Positions 33,990 through 45,673 of a stretch of 64,000 nucleotides of DNA are shown here, piece by piece. The position numbers and the translations under genes are program-made. The DNA comes from Begonia masoniana (taxonomy: Eukaryota > Streptophyta > Magnoliopsida > Cucurbitales > Begoniaceae): positions 20,175,228 through 20,239,227 of the forward strand of contig CM039502.1 of NCBI GenBank assembly GCA_022432975.1, given 5' to 3'. The first letter of the stretch is position 1. Every line of letters starts with the position of its first letter. A model generated the notes under the pieces. It saw only the letters and a list, made by a program, of their open reading frames with translations, was not told the DNA's origin and ran no database searches.

Positions 33990-34473
33990 GTTTTTGTGAT
34001 GTAGAATTATTGTCAATCATAACGGAATTAGAAATGAAAAGGATGTTGTACTCGATCGGATGATGGATATGATCGAGATACAAGCTAGACAAATTGAACA
34101 GTTGTCGTAAGCAGGTAATGCTGCAACTCAGGCGGCTGCTGCCACGGCCCAGGCAGTTAATATGCAGGCCCAGATTCCTAATAGGCTTCAACTTGCTGAT
34201 ATCGATTTTAACAGATTTCGAAGATTGGATCCTCCAATTTTTAATGGCAACTTAGCAGATATGGCAGCTACCAATAATTGGATCAGAACCATCGGTGAGA
34301 TTTTTTAGCATGTCAAGATTTTCAAAGAAGAGAAGGTAGATTGCGCGCCCTCTATGTCCCAAATGGAGGCACATTACTAATGGGATTCTGTGAAGATGAT
34401 GCATCCAGTCACCACTATGACTTGGGAGAAGTTTCAAGAATTTTTCTATGAGAATTATTTTACAGACTCTATG
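33990..34473 (+). pseudogene. Gypsy gag, N-terminal part
   Basis: Readings include QAVNMQAQIPNRLQLADIDF, FRRLDPPIFNGNLADMAATN and MTWEKFQEFFYENYFTDSM. In-frame stops occur, for example after EIF (about 34308) and after EAHY (about 34378). It is interrupted at 34473 by a solo LTR; gag continues at 36893. Confidence 0.8.
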
Positions 34474-35179
34474 TGTAGCACCCGACAATTATCGACTAGA
34501 ATTGACGTTTGTAGCGTACGTTTTATGGAATTAAAGGGGGGATATGGCTAATTGCTTGAGTATATTATTAGAGAGGAATGAGAATCAATGGTTAGGTTAA
34601 AGTTTGGTTAGTTAAGGGCATATGTGTAATTTGTGAAATATATATTATAAATGAGGGTTTAGCTAAGGGTTTAGCCGCCACACTTTTCACTTTCCATTTT
34701 GGTTCTCAGCTCAGCAGAGCGCTCTAGGAGATTCTCCCTCCGATTTCTCCAGCCTAGGTGAGTTTCTTTCGTTTACTTTGTGTTTTAGTGGCGAGATAAT
34801 AGAGGGTGTACAATGTGTGTACTTTGGGAATGCCGTGAATGAGAATAGGTTCGGGTTTTGGTGAAAAATCAGGAATCCACGATTATCAGAGTTCCAAACT
34901 AGTTCTTTAGATTTCTGGTTGATTTATGATTAAGTGTAGTGAAGATTTGATTAATGTTCTGTTTATGGCTTTAGGTGAGCAAACTTCTAAGGTAGCTTAC
35001 AACTGAGCATTGTCCAGAAGACCAGGTAAGTTGAGTATGTGTGTGCTTTCGGGCTTACATCACAAAACAGTAGATTTATGCTTGTTTGAATGTTTTCTGT
35101 ATGTCATGCATCACGTTTTTTTTAGAAAGAACACGAAAATGAATTTTCATGTAATGACATGGTAAAGCATGAACAGATT

Positions 35180-35480
35180 GTAACAGACCAACTGTTAAGG
35201 GAACTAATCCGCCCCTTAATCGATAAAGAGGATGTATAACTTTGGGAAATTGATCCGCTTCCCAATGGAATATAGGATCAGATCAACTGTTAAGAGAACT
35301 AATCCGCCCCTTAATCGATGAAGAGGATGTATAACTTTAAGAAATTGATCCGCTTCCCAATGAAATATAGGATCAGATCAACTGTTAAGGAAACTAATCC
35401 GCCCCTTAATCGATGAAGAGGATGTATAACTTTGGAAAAATTGATCCAACTCCCAATGGAACCGAAGGATCAGATCAGAG
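35180..35480 (+). repeat. Three tandem 95-bp units in the solo LTR
   Basis: Units start near 35191, 35286 and 35381 with 'actgttaag' and contain 'actaatccgccccttaatcg' and 'gaggatgtataactttg', then 'gatccgcttcccaatg'. They are separated by exactly 95 bp. The related LTR at 48830-50954 has two longer units of this kind (about 50030-50270). Confidence 0.9.
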
Positions 35481-36084
35481 AAAGAATGTGAATGCAACTG
35501 AGATGTGAAAGTAGAAACGGCATGACTAGGATTTATGTTTCAGCTTATCATTTCATTATTGCTCTACTTATTTAGCATTAGGCTAATAGATGAGTTTTGT
35601 GATGTAGGTGAGGAAGTGTCAGCAGGTGTGTTGTCTGAGCTTGTTAAGGACTAGGCTGGTTGGAGGAGTACATTCATGTCGTGGTTTGGTGCACTGATGA
35701 GGCGGATTAACAAATGTTAGTATGTGAAGTCTTAATGGTCAAGTTATTTGTTGAAGTGTACTGAGGATTTTGATGACAACAGTAGTTTAAGGTTTATAAT
35801 GTTTTGAGGTTTTTCCTGATTATGAAACATGATTTGGTTTAGTTATAGTTTGTTATTTTGGATTTTCTTGGAAAGTTTAGTGAACAATCGTTCAATTTAA
35901 CTAAGCTGTGAATGTTAATGATTGTGATAGTTTTTAGTATTTCTGATACAATTTTGAGATTTCTCGGATAATGATACGTCGTTGGTTTTAATTGTGATTC
36001 TTACTGGATTTCAAAAGTTTCATAGGGTCAGGTTATTTTGAATGATTTCAGTAAATTACAAGTTCTTCTAGCAGTCGGAGTTGT

Positions 36085-36530
36085 TCTTTGTTTAGAGTGT
36101 TTTTGTCTATCGGTAGATGTTGTCTATCGGTGGATGTTGAATATTTTTGTCTATCGGTAGATGTTGTCTATCGGTGGATGTTGAATATTTTTTTTATCGG
36201 TAGATGTTGTCTATCGGTGGATGTTGAGTGTTTTTGTCTATCGGTAGATGTTGTCTATCAATGGATGTTGAGTGTTACTATTTATCGGTAAATGTTGTCT
36301 ATCGGTGGATGTTGAGTGTTACTGTTCACCAGTAGATGTTGTCTATCGGTGGATGTTGTTTATCGGTGGATGTTGAGTGTACTATTCACCGGTAGATGTT
36401 GGGTGACAGAGTCGAGTGTTACTGTTGAGCGGTAGATGTGAGTAGTCGACGTGTTGTTGGCAGATGTGAGCAGTAGATGTGAGCGGTAGATGTGAGCGGT
36501 CGAAGTGTCGTTCGGTTGCATGAGCGGTGG
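36085..36530 (+). repeat. Minisatellite with TATCGGTRGATGTTG core
   Basis: At least a dozen imperfect units of 17-32 bp with the core 'tatcggtggatgttg' or 'atcggtagatgttg' run from 36107 to about 36400 and degrade into 'agcggtagatgtgag' units up to 36530 and beyond (to about 36670). It gives a repetitive pseudo-ORF that is not proposed as a gene. Confidence 0.85.
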
Positions 36531-36892
36531 ATGTTGGTAACAGAAGATGTCTTTTGTTTCTGCTTCTATCGCTGACACTGTTTAGCGGTGGATGTCTTCT
36601 ATTTCCGTTTCTACCGCCGAGAATATTCTGTCACTATTTCTACCGCTGGAACTATTTAGCGGTAGATGTGTTCTGTTTTCCCTTTGTCTTCTTTCAACCA
36701 ACTGTCTCTAATATTTTAATCATTTAATAAATATTGTTTTATGCAAATGGTTTTCCACTGCAAGTTTTAACGTTTAAATGGTCAAATTTTGATCGTTGAA
36801 TGAAATTTTAAAGTTTTCTCAACATGTCATAGTTCGGTTCAGCGATATGAGTAGCGAATCGAATTTATAAAAATTCGGGGCATTACACTATG

Positions 36893-38280
36893 ATGGATGC
36901 AAAGGCAGAGAAATTTATGGCTTCAAAGCAGACCGGGAGCGTAATTGATTATCTACACAAGTTTGAGCAACTTTCCCATTATGCCCCTCATGTAGCTGGT
37001 AATGAGGTCATGAAGGTGAAGCGATTCGTCCAAGGATAGAGAGCAGAGATATTAAAGGACGTCCATCTTATTACTTCCACGGACTCTCTGTTTGCATTCG
37101 TAGTGGAGAAAGCATTGCGTGCAGAGAAAGGTGAAAAAGAAGTCCTCAAACCTCAAGAATTCAGAAGGAGGTACAGTCATGCAACTCAGACTGCCAGGAG
37201 CAAAATTCCGCAACAACAATGAGCTTGATCTAAGAGACCCAGAATCAGTGGACTTGCTGAAGGACCTTCTAAGTACGTTAAAAAAGAGCCAACGATGATG
37301 TCTAATATGCCTATGTGTCCTTCATACAAGAAGCCACATTCTAGAGAGTGTCGCACTCAGACCATGACTTGTTTTAAGTGCGGTCAACATGGTTATTTTA
37401 TTAAAGACTGTCCAAAGAATAACAGGGAACAACCCAAGACAACTGTTAGAGTTTTTGTCATGACCAAGGATGAAGTTGAAGGAAATGCATTTGTTATGAC
37501 AGGTTCACTTTTTATTTCTGGCATATCTTCTTGCATATTAATTGTTTCTGGAGCTACACATTCTTTTATATCCTTTGAGCATGCTATGAAGTTAGATATC
37601 AAAGTAGAGTCTCTAGAGTATAATTTGGGAGTAGCTACACCTTTAGGAAAAGTTATGTTTGTCAACTCTATTATTAGAAGAAGCAATATGTGCATTGAGG
37701 AGAATCAATTGGAGGCGGATTTAATTATTTTGGCAATGCATAATTACGGTGTCATTCTAAGAATGGATTGACTTACCAAGTACTATGCGACTATTGATTG
37801 TCGCAAGAAATTAGTAAAGTTTCAATTGCATGGAGCATAGCCATTTATTTTCTACGGAGATCCTATAGGTTCGAGAATTCCTGTGATATCAGCTATGCGA
37901 GCTTAAAGACTACTGAATTCTAGATGCATTGGAATTTTGGCCAATGCTCCATGTTCTGAACCCTAAAGGAGCCACGACATTCGATATGGTACTGATAGTT
38001 AGTGTATTTTTGAATGTCTTTCCAGATGACTTAGCAACACTACCACCTGCGAGAGATGTGGAATTCAGCATTGAGGTGCTACCTGGAATGCCGCTAATCT
38101 CTAAAGCTCCTTATAGAATGGCACCAAGCGAATTAAAGGACTTAAAGACTCACCTTGACGATTTACTGGAGAAAGGATTTATTCAATCGCATTTCTCACC
38201 TTGGGGAGCACCGATATTATTTGTGAAGAAAAATGATGGATCTATGAGGATGTGTATCAACTATAGAGAACTCAACAAAG
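36893..38280 (+). pseudogene. Gypsy gag end, zinc knuckle, protease and RT start
   Basis: The reading gives DAKAEKFMASKQTGSVIDYL, a CCHC knuckle CFKCGQHGYFIKDC (37370-37411) and a protease region ISGISSCILIVSGATHSFIS in which the catalytic Asp of DSGATHSF is replaced by Val. The RT N-terminus then follows (37990-38280: [52 protein letters not shown]). Stops occur near 37040, 37769 and 37905. The reading ends at a deletion junction at about 38281. Confidence 0.87.
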
Positions 38281-39783
38281 TCACTTCGCGACGGCGGGAA
38301 GCTTCTTCCTATTGAGCAAACTCCCCTTTAGCAGCGTAAGATTTCTCTCTCGATCTATCTCCTTAACTCTCTCTCTCTCTCTCTCTCGACAGAACAAAAG
38401 AACGAAGGAGGTTTGGTTCTGTTGTTTAAAAACAGAACCGGTTCACTTAAGTCCAACTGAACCGGCCAGCCGAACCAGATCCGGTCCAATTGAACCGGAC
38501 CTGACCTAAATTCTGTCCCGAATCATACCGAACCAATTTAAGATTTTACCGGTAAGAAATTTCTGCCTAAATGCTTTTGAAATTGATTTATTAAAGTGAA
38601 AAATTAATATCCAATATTTTATTTGGACAGAAAAATTCTGAAAGTCATCCTAACCAACCCAAATTTTGACCCGATCCGACCTAAGACCACACGTAATGAA
38701 ATTCTGCCCAAATTCTTCTGAAATTGAATTTACTTAAGTGGGAATTTGACACCAAAATTTTGTTTAAGCAGGATATTATTGGAATATTGGAAAATCCACA
38801 TAAACCCTAATCTCTCAATATCCATGTAAGTGAAAATAGCACGTTTTCAACGTTTTGGCTACGACCCTACATCACAAAATCTATGTTATTTTCTTATTAT
38901 TGTTTTATTATTTTATTACATATTTTCGATATTTGAGCATGCATGTTTAGGCATTGACATATAATTGTATAAAGATAAAATTGGTAGGACATTTTGTATG
39001 TGTATGAATATGATGGAATTTGACGGAAAATATGTGATAGCAAAAGCCTAAACGACAATAAGATAGTGAGTTTGAACGAAAAATATTTGATAGCAAAAGC
39101 CTGAACGACAATGAGATGGTAAGGTTGAATATAAGATGGTTATGCCTGAATGATAATAAAATGGCTATACCTGAACGAAAGTAAGATAACAAAGCCTGGA
39201 CGACAATGAAATGGCTCAGTCTGATCGAAGGTTGGGAAATGAGTATCAATCAGTATGTAACTATTAAATTAAGATATGGTAAAAGTAATGTTAATTTTGC
39301 ACTTGCATATGTTTTCGCTTACTAAGTTATTATCATAGTTTATAATTTTGTGATGTAGGTGAGTTTTTTTCTGAGAAAGAAATGACGTTGCTCGAGAATC
39401 TCCTAGAGGCAAATGAACATGCAAAAGAAGAAAATATTTTTAGTTCAAATGAAGGAATTTAATTTAATTTGTTTTTGTTTTTGTTTTCGATGACAATTAT
39501 TATTTGTATTTCAGTTCAAACTTTTATGTTGGCTTTATCGTTAATAAAGTTTTATGAATTGCTTAAATTAATTCTGCATTTAATTCAATTTTGACAAAAT
39601 TATTTTATGTTTTAATTTTGTTTAAAGACTTTTGCGCATTTAATATTTCAATTATTATTTAAAGATATTTTTATTCTGAAATTAGGATTTTAAAGCTCAA
39701 ATTTTTTAAATCAATTTGAAAAAAAATTTAAGATTTTCAAAATTACAGTTTCAAATTGGAGATTTTAAAATTAGAGCGTTACA
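38281..39783 (+). repeat. Truncated 3' LTR of the deleted gypsy element
   Basis: From 'tcacttcgcg' at 38281 it aligns with the 5' LTR from about 32318 to its end at 33806, so roughly the first 543 bases are missing. It ends GAGCGTTACA before the TSD actga. Confidence 0.88.
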
Positions 39784-42700
39784 ACTGAATACTCAATTCG
39801 CCTAAGAAGAATTGGAGCCATAGTAATTCTGCTGCACCATTTGCTACACTACAATATTATGATTCAGTGTTGGAGCGTGAAACGACTTTTTGCTTAGCCG
39901 AAGACCATGAGATGAGATTTGTTCCCAGAAAAATACAGAAATCTTCTGTACTTTTTCTATCATATGGAGAAAAAGCCCAGTCGGCATCTGTATAGCAAGT
40001 CAAGTTACAACTGTTAGATGGCGAGAAAGAGATACCTAAAGATAAAGTACCTTTAAGATATCACAAAATTCATTTGACAGCTTGTCAATGAACATCTGTA
40101 GGGACATGTATAAATTGCGAGACTTTGTTAACAGCAAAAGCAATGTCTGGTCTGGTTAGACAGCAATATTGTATAGCCCACCAACAATGTTACGATAAAG
40201 ATAGCCATCATGTAGTGGTGTGCCAGACTTTTATGATAAAATCAGTCCAGCAACCATAGAAGTGGGTACTAACTTGCAGAAGTCCATATGTGTTCGGTGA
40301 AGCAGTTCAGATATGTACCTGGATTGTGAGAAACTCATGCTTGTAGAGGTACGGGTGACTTAAATCCCTAGAAAAAATGATAGAGGTCCAAGATCCCGAA
40401 CTTTAAACATTGAGCGTAGATAAGTTAACAGCTTATCCTTATGAGCAGGAGAGTTGTCTGTTAAGATAATATTATTTACATAAACCATCATGATTAGAAT
40501 AAAGGATTGTGTACGGCAAACAAATAATGAGGAATCAAATTTTGAAGCTGTAAACTCCAATTTGTTAGAGCATCATGCAGCTTCGCATACCAAGCTCGAG
40601 GTGACTACTTGAGACCGTAGAGAGATTTATGTAAGAGACAAACAGCTGATGGATGAGATTGACTGATAAACCCAGGAGGATGTTGCATAAACACTGTATC
40701 AGTTAAATCACCTTGTAAGAAAGTATTGCTAATGTCAAGCTGCCTTATATTCAAACCAAAGGGGACTACCAAGGAAAGAGTCATGCGCACCTACAACAGG
40801 ACTGAAAGTCTCTTCATAATCTATGCCTTCGGTCTGATCGTATCCTTTTGCCACTAAACGGGCCTTATATCTGCTAATGGTACCGTCTAAGTTAAGTTTC
40901 ATCTTAAAAACTCATTTACAACCAATGGTTTTTACTCCGGGAGGGAGAGACACAAGAGTCTATGGATTTGTATCATTTAGCGCGGAGATCTCCTCTTGCA
41001 TGGCTGTTAACCAATGTGGATTTTTTGAAGCTTTGAAAAAAAATTTTGGTTCGATGGTAGTCTCAACAGAAAAGACTTTGGTTCTAAAGATACTCGGATT
41101 CTCATACGATGGGTATTGACTGGAATGGGTATAAGTGGCTATGGTTGGGATATGGGAATGGGAGATGATGAATGTAGGGACGATATTGGTTTTGTGTAGT
41201 AGTTGGAGAGGGAGATGTTGAAGTATCTGGAGAAGGAGAGCTAGTATGATGGGTCAAGGAGTTTGAGAAAGATAAAAAGGGAATGGATAGGTAAAATGAT
41301 GGTGATAGTGAGCTGGATTTGGGAATAGACGAGAAGGGAAAATTAGACTCCACAACTGATACATGTCGAGAGATATAAATTTGTTTGAGTGAGGATCCAA
41401 ACAGATATAACCTTTATATTGAGAACCGATTCCTAAGAAGACACATAGAATAAAGCAAAGCTGTAACTTATGTTTGTTGAAAGGTAGGATAAAGAGAAAA
41501 CAGAGACAACAAAAAACACGTAGTGAAGAATAATTTGAAATTTTATTGAACAAACATTGAAATGGAGATTTGTTTTGTAAGACAGGAGTAGGAAGCAAAT
41601 TTATTAGATTTGCTGCTGTTGCAAAAGCATAGGGCCAGAAGTATTGGGGAACTGAGGAATGAAACAACAGTGCAAGACCGGTTTCCACTACATGACGATT
41701 TTTACATTCAACCCGACCGTTTTAATTTAGAGTATATGGACAAAAGATACGATGATGAATTTCAAGGGACTTAAACACTGAGGAGAGGGATTGGAATTCC
41801 CCACCCCCATCAGATTGCACAATTTTTATACTTACTCCAAAATGAGTAAGAACAAATTTATGGAAATGCACAAAAGTAGTGTAAACTTCACTTTTTAATT
41901 TCAGAGTGAACAATCATGTAAAACGAGTACAATCATCCACACAAAAAAACAAAATACCATGCACCAGTAATAGAATTAACCGGTGATGGACCACAAACAT
42001 CAGTGTGTACAATATCAAAAAGGGAATTTGCATGTGAACTAGAAATTTTAAAATGTAAACGATGAGTTTTACTCATCGGACAAGAAACACAAAATGGTGA
42101 CAAATTTGTTTTTGAAAACAAAATACTACATGATTGTAGTGTACGCTGCAGAACCGGGGACGATGGATGTCCTAATCGGTGGTGCCAAAAGGAGAAGGAG
42201 TGACTATCCAAAGGAGGCAGCCGAGTATGCAATGCTTGAATTGGTCAAACGGATGGGAATTGGTAGAGCCCATCAGTGAGAGAACCCTGGAGTAGTGGCT
42301 GATGGGATATCTGATCCTTGACACATAAATTTTTTTGATGAAATTCAATATACACATAATTGTCTCGGCACAGTTTTGTACACTGATCAGATTTTGAGAT
42401 AGTTGTGGAGTGTGGCAAACGGTGTGCAATTTTAATAGGCGAGAGTTAGTTGGAATAACTACAGAACCAAGATGAGAGATTGGAAGTAAAGTACCTTCGA
42501 CAGTGGCTACTTGTGAGGAACCATAATAGGGTTGAAGTTGATGGAGGATTTCCCCGTGTGGAGTGAAGTGGTGTGTTGCACCAGAGTCCAGAATCCACGG
42601 CGCAGCAGAAGGAAGGAAGTTTAGCATTGGCAGAAGACTACCGGTGGAGGACAGGGGTTGATCGGCGCCGAAGGACGAAGATAAGGCATACAGAGCTTGG

Positions 42701-43734
42701 GGTTGGGCTTCAGAGGGATGAGGAAATTGGGCGTAAGGAGTAGTAGCTGATAATTGAAATTGGGTTAGGTCGGGTTAAATGATTGTTAGATCGGGTGGGT
42801 TGGCGATTGGCTGAAGAACGACCGGTTTGGGTTTTAGTGTGGGTGAGTCGGGTCGAGTGGTCTATAGGAGATATTTAGCCTGTGATAACAGGCGGTTGCC
42901 AAATGACCCAGTTTTTGGCAAATTTGACACCGCGCCTTAAACTTGTTCGGTCAGCCCGAGCGCCAGGATGTGGATCCAGCACCGTTTGGCTGGAAACCAG
43001 AAGGATAGTTATGTCAGAAAGGGGCCGACTGAGGGGAATGTGGGCTCCAGCCTTGGCGACCAGGACGAAGATGGGCAGCATTCGCTTGGAGTTGATTCGG
43101 AAACGGAAGAAAGTCAACCGAGTTTTACTTTTCCAACCTGAAATCAAAACTCTGGAGAAGACTATGAATCTCTTCCAAAGGGGGTTGGTCCGGCCGATTT
43201 GTAACTGAGACGAAGAAGGCGTTATACTCGCTTCCGAGGATGTTCAAAAAGTATACCATCCTGTCTCGGTAAGACATTAGTTCACCAATCTCGGCGAGAG
43301 TGTTGCACAGTGCTGTGATTTTTTGAATGTAGGCAACTACTGAAATTCCTTCTTTTGACAAGGAATGAAGTTGGCTTCTCAGATTAGTAATCCTGGCGAG
43401 TGACGAGGAAGCAAAAATCTGAGCGAGAGCACTCCAGATTTCGCTAGTCGTGGTGAAAGACACAATTTGTGGGATTAGCTCTTCGGATATCGACGAAAAA
43501 ATCCAACTCATAACGAGCCGATTATACCTCTTCCAAGTAGTTTATTCTGGATTTGGCTGAGAAGACAGTGAATCTAGAAGTTGTCGGAGGTTTGACTCAT
43601 TTTGGTTGATTTATTTCATGTGGACATTTTTGGTCAATTGGTCAAAATCGGTGAAATCAGGATCGCCAAGTAAAAACTTTTATCGTGAAAGGTTATCGTT
43701 CAACGTGTTGATATTGGTATGTGTCGGAACCAGT
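39784..43734 (-). pseudogene. Copia pol and gag (minus strand), main body
   Basis: In minus-strand order: gag 43511-43125 (MSWIFSSISEELIPQIVSFT, ASSSLARITNLRSQLHSLSK), CCHC remnant near 42900-42930, protease 42627-42172 (WILDSGATHHFTPHGEIL), integrase 42232-41254 (FWHHRLGHPSSPVL, FDIVHTDVCGPSPVNSITGA, VQSDGGGEFQSLSSVFKSL), RT 41100-40360 (DISNTFLQGDLTDTVFMQHP; the catalytic motif reads YVNN where YVDD is expected) and RNase H to 39784. Several stops and frameshifts show that it is dead. Confidence 0.87.
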
Positions 43735-44970
43735 TTTTTATGTGATTAAGGAGATATTTCTCTCGTGAGGGAAATGAGTAATCGTCGTCGATGTATGGAT
43801 TTTATATTTTCTGCATTTCATAGCATTGCTTTTCGAAAACAATATTTTGGTGGGTTGTCGCTTATAAAATTATGACGGAACCTGGTCACCAGCACGTCGA
43901 TTTTTATACGTATATGTACCTATGATTTTCCCATGTTTATTTTCAGTGTACATGATTATGTTTTTGTTGTGCCATGTTGAGAGGATGAATCTTTTTGGCG
44001 TCAAAGCATCACGAGGCTATCTTACTACTTCTTCTGTTGCGTGAAAATGATTTTGTTTGCACATATAATACATGTTGATAGGGCGGTGATGACGCGCTCC
44101 TTGGGCATCCAATAGCTCCTAAATCTGATCCGGCTGATATTTGTGTGGGTTTGTGACATAGCTGACCATCAGTCGCCGACCACTCGAGTGATGGGCTAGA
44201 TCAATAGACCGTCGTCACATTTACCTTCAGACTCATGAAACGTTGTTAGTTCTTCGAATCACCTTCTTTCTTGAAGTGTGTCGGAGTAGTCCTTATGCGA
44301 TACTTCATTTTCATAGTGGATGTTTTCTATGGAAATCGATGAAGATATTTTTTATGTATAGTCACCTATGTATATGGCAGATTTTGTATCTCACTAAGGG
44401 CTCTCGGAGTTGGTTTTAAATTAAAAGAATAAAAGATGTTTTCCTTAACGGTTTTATGAAACTCATGCATAGTTTGAAGAGTAAATCACGTTTTCAAAAG
44501 GAAGATAAAAATTTTGTTTTTAAATTAGAATGCATTAGGTATAACTTCTTTACTGAGCTAGTCACTCACCTCAACGACTCTCTCCCAATCTAGGTAAAGA
44601 GAAGAGTGGTTAGAGTTTGTTTCAGTGGAGATCGGAAGAAACTCTTGTTATTTCTTTCTTTTAGAACCCTATTTGTATTTCCTTGCTAAGAATTTAATTT
44701 GTAAAACTTTATATTTAATTTGGGTCTGCAACCATAACTGATTAATTAGATTTCCTTTATTTTCATGCACGGTTGGATGATTGTAAGTTTTATTTTTTTT
44801 TTTTTTATGTTATCTGTTTGGGATTTCATATTGCCAGTTTGACTTATGTTTAATCTAATCTAAAGATTTTCACTATCAATCTCTAAACTTGGACTGGGTG
44901 ATTGAGCTTTCTTTTGGAAAATAGGGTCGCACGACCGATTTTTTGATCTGGCACTTCCACGGATCATCAC
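43735..44970 (+). repeat. Probable gypsy LTR or LTR fragment
   Basis: No coding is seen. The layout (ACTCACCTCAACGACT.. near 44568, a CTAGGTAAAG step near 44592, long AT-rich tail, and an end 'ggtcgcacgacc..ggatcatcaca' at about 44925-44970) resembles the 3' halves of the gypsy LTRs at 45674-47069 and 54029-55354. The start near TGTGTCGGAACC (43736) is a guess, and no target duplication could be found. Confidence 0.4.
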
Positions 44971-45673
44971 AATTAGAACATGAAAAGATTGCTTAGTTAC
45001 ATAGGGCAACCTGGTAAAGATGATAGGCCGGAGACGACGATCATGTCATTAACGAGTAGAAAAGAAGAGAGAGAACTTTCTTTACTCTGTTTCATGTGCT
45101 TGAATAAAGCAGAACTAAACTTGGACTGTGCAAGAATTTTCTCTAGCAATCGATTCCATCATCTAACCAAACACCGCCATTGACATCTCCTCTCCGAGCA
45201 GATTCCATTTTAGAGCAACAGAACCATCAGTTTATCCTAGAGAATTTGGGCGATTGAATCATGTACTCAGATTTGTACGTCGTCTGAAAGGAGACCGAGT
45301 TCTCCATTCCTATATTCAAAAATCAGTGTGAAAAGCAAGGTTTGTTCAGAACTGGTGAAGCACAGAGATCTTCGAAGCACCAAGAACTCTATGCTATCTG
45401 GATGAACTAAGAAATCTAAGCATAGCTGTAATGAGAATCAATCAACACAAATCCAAGAAGAAGATCGGCAATGGTTTCTTGAGAATATTCAGAAACAAGG
45501 AAAAACAATGATAGAGAGGAATGCAAGCGAGGAAGCCAGTAAGAGGGCAATCAAAACGAGAAAGACAACAACAAGAAGAACAAAAGCTATGGAGGTGGGT
45601 CATTCATCCATAATCTTCATCATAGAACACAAAATCACCTCTGCAGGGCCCGTCGTTCCCATGTTAGTGTTAC
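44971..45673. other. Unassigned sequence between two LTRs
   Basis: Moderately AT-rich DNA without recognised coding. A minus-strand reading near 45100-45310 (MENSVSFQTTYKSEYMIQSP) and a plus-strand reading at 44980-45183 were considered but match nothing recalled. The gypsy element at 45674 inserted into the right end of this stretch. Confidence 0.35.

Larger units (their letters stand above)
34474..36887 (+). mobile_element. Solo LTR in gypsy gag (family shared with 48830-50954)
   Basis: The 2414-bp unit begins TGTAGCACCCGAC and ends TCGGGGCATTACA, with the TSD ctatg at 34469-34473 and 36888-36892. Removing it joins YFTDSM to DAKAEKFMASK in gag. A TATATATTATAAATG box is at about 34641-34655, then leader sequence 'agctcagcagagcgctc' and CTAG|GTGAGT at about 34754-34764. 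It shares leader and repeat blocks with the reverse complement of 48830-50954, so it is the same family in the other orientation. Confidence 0.9.
31775..39783 (+). mobile_element. Ty3/gypsy element with a large internal deletion, nested in the minus-strand copia
   Basis: The 5' LTR is 31775-33806 and the truncated 3' LTR is 38281-39783. The TSD actga lies at 31770-31774 and 39784-39788. The PBS TGGTATCAGAGC starts at 33810. Gag, protease and the start of RT are recognisable, but RT stops after NYRELNKVT and runs straight into LTR sequence. The rest of RT, RNase H, integrase and the first 540 or so bases of the 3' LTR are missing. A solo LTR (34474-36887) interrupts gag. Confidence 0.9.
31320..43734 (-). 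mobile_element. Second Ty1/copia retrotransposon, minus strand, 5' LTR not found
   Basis: The 3' LTR is at 31320-31508 and is followed on its right by the 3' end of pol (31509-31774). The body resumes at 39784 after a gypsy insertion and continues through RT, IN, PR and gag to about 43700. Its 5' LTR and PBS are not seen. The right edge near 43734 meets unrelated LTR-like sequence, so the 5' end is either deleted or displaced. Many stops and frameshifts are present. A possible TSD base block gacgg at 31315-31319 could not be matched on the other side. Confidence 0.82.

Noticed and set aside
44980..45310. Possible exon pieces on either strand (for example MENSVSFQTTYKSEY on minus)
   Set aside because: No family recalled, in-frame stops nearby and no splice support.
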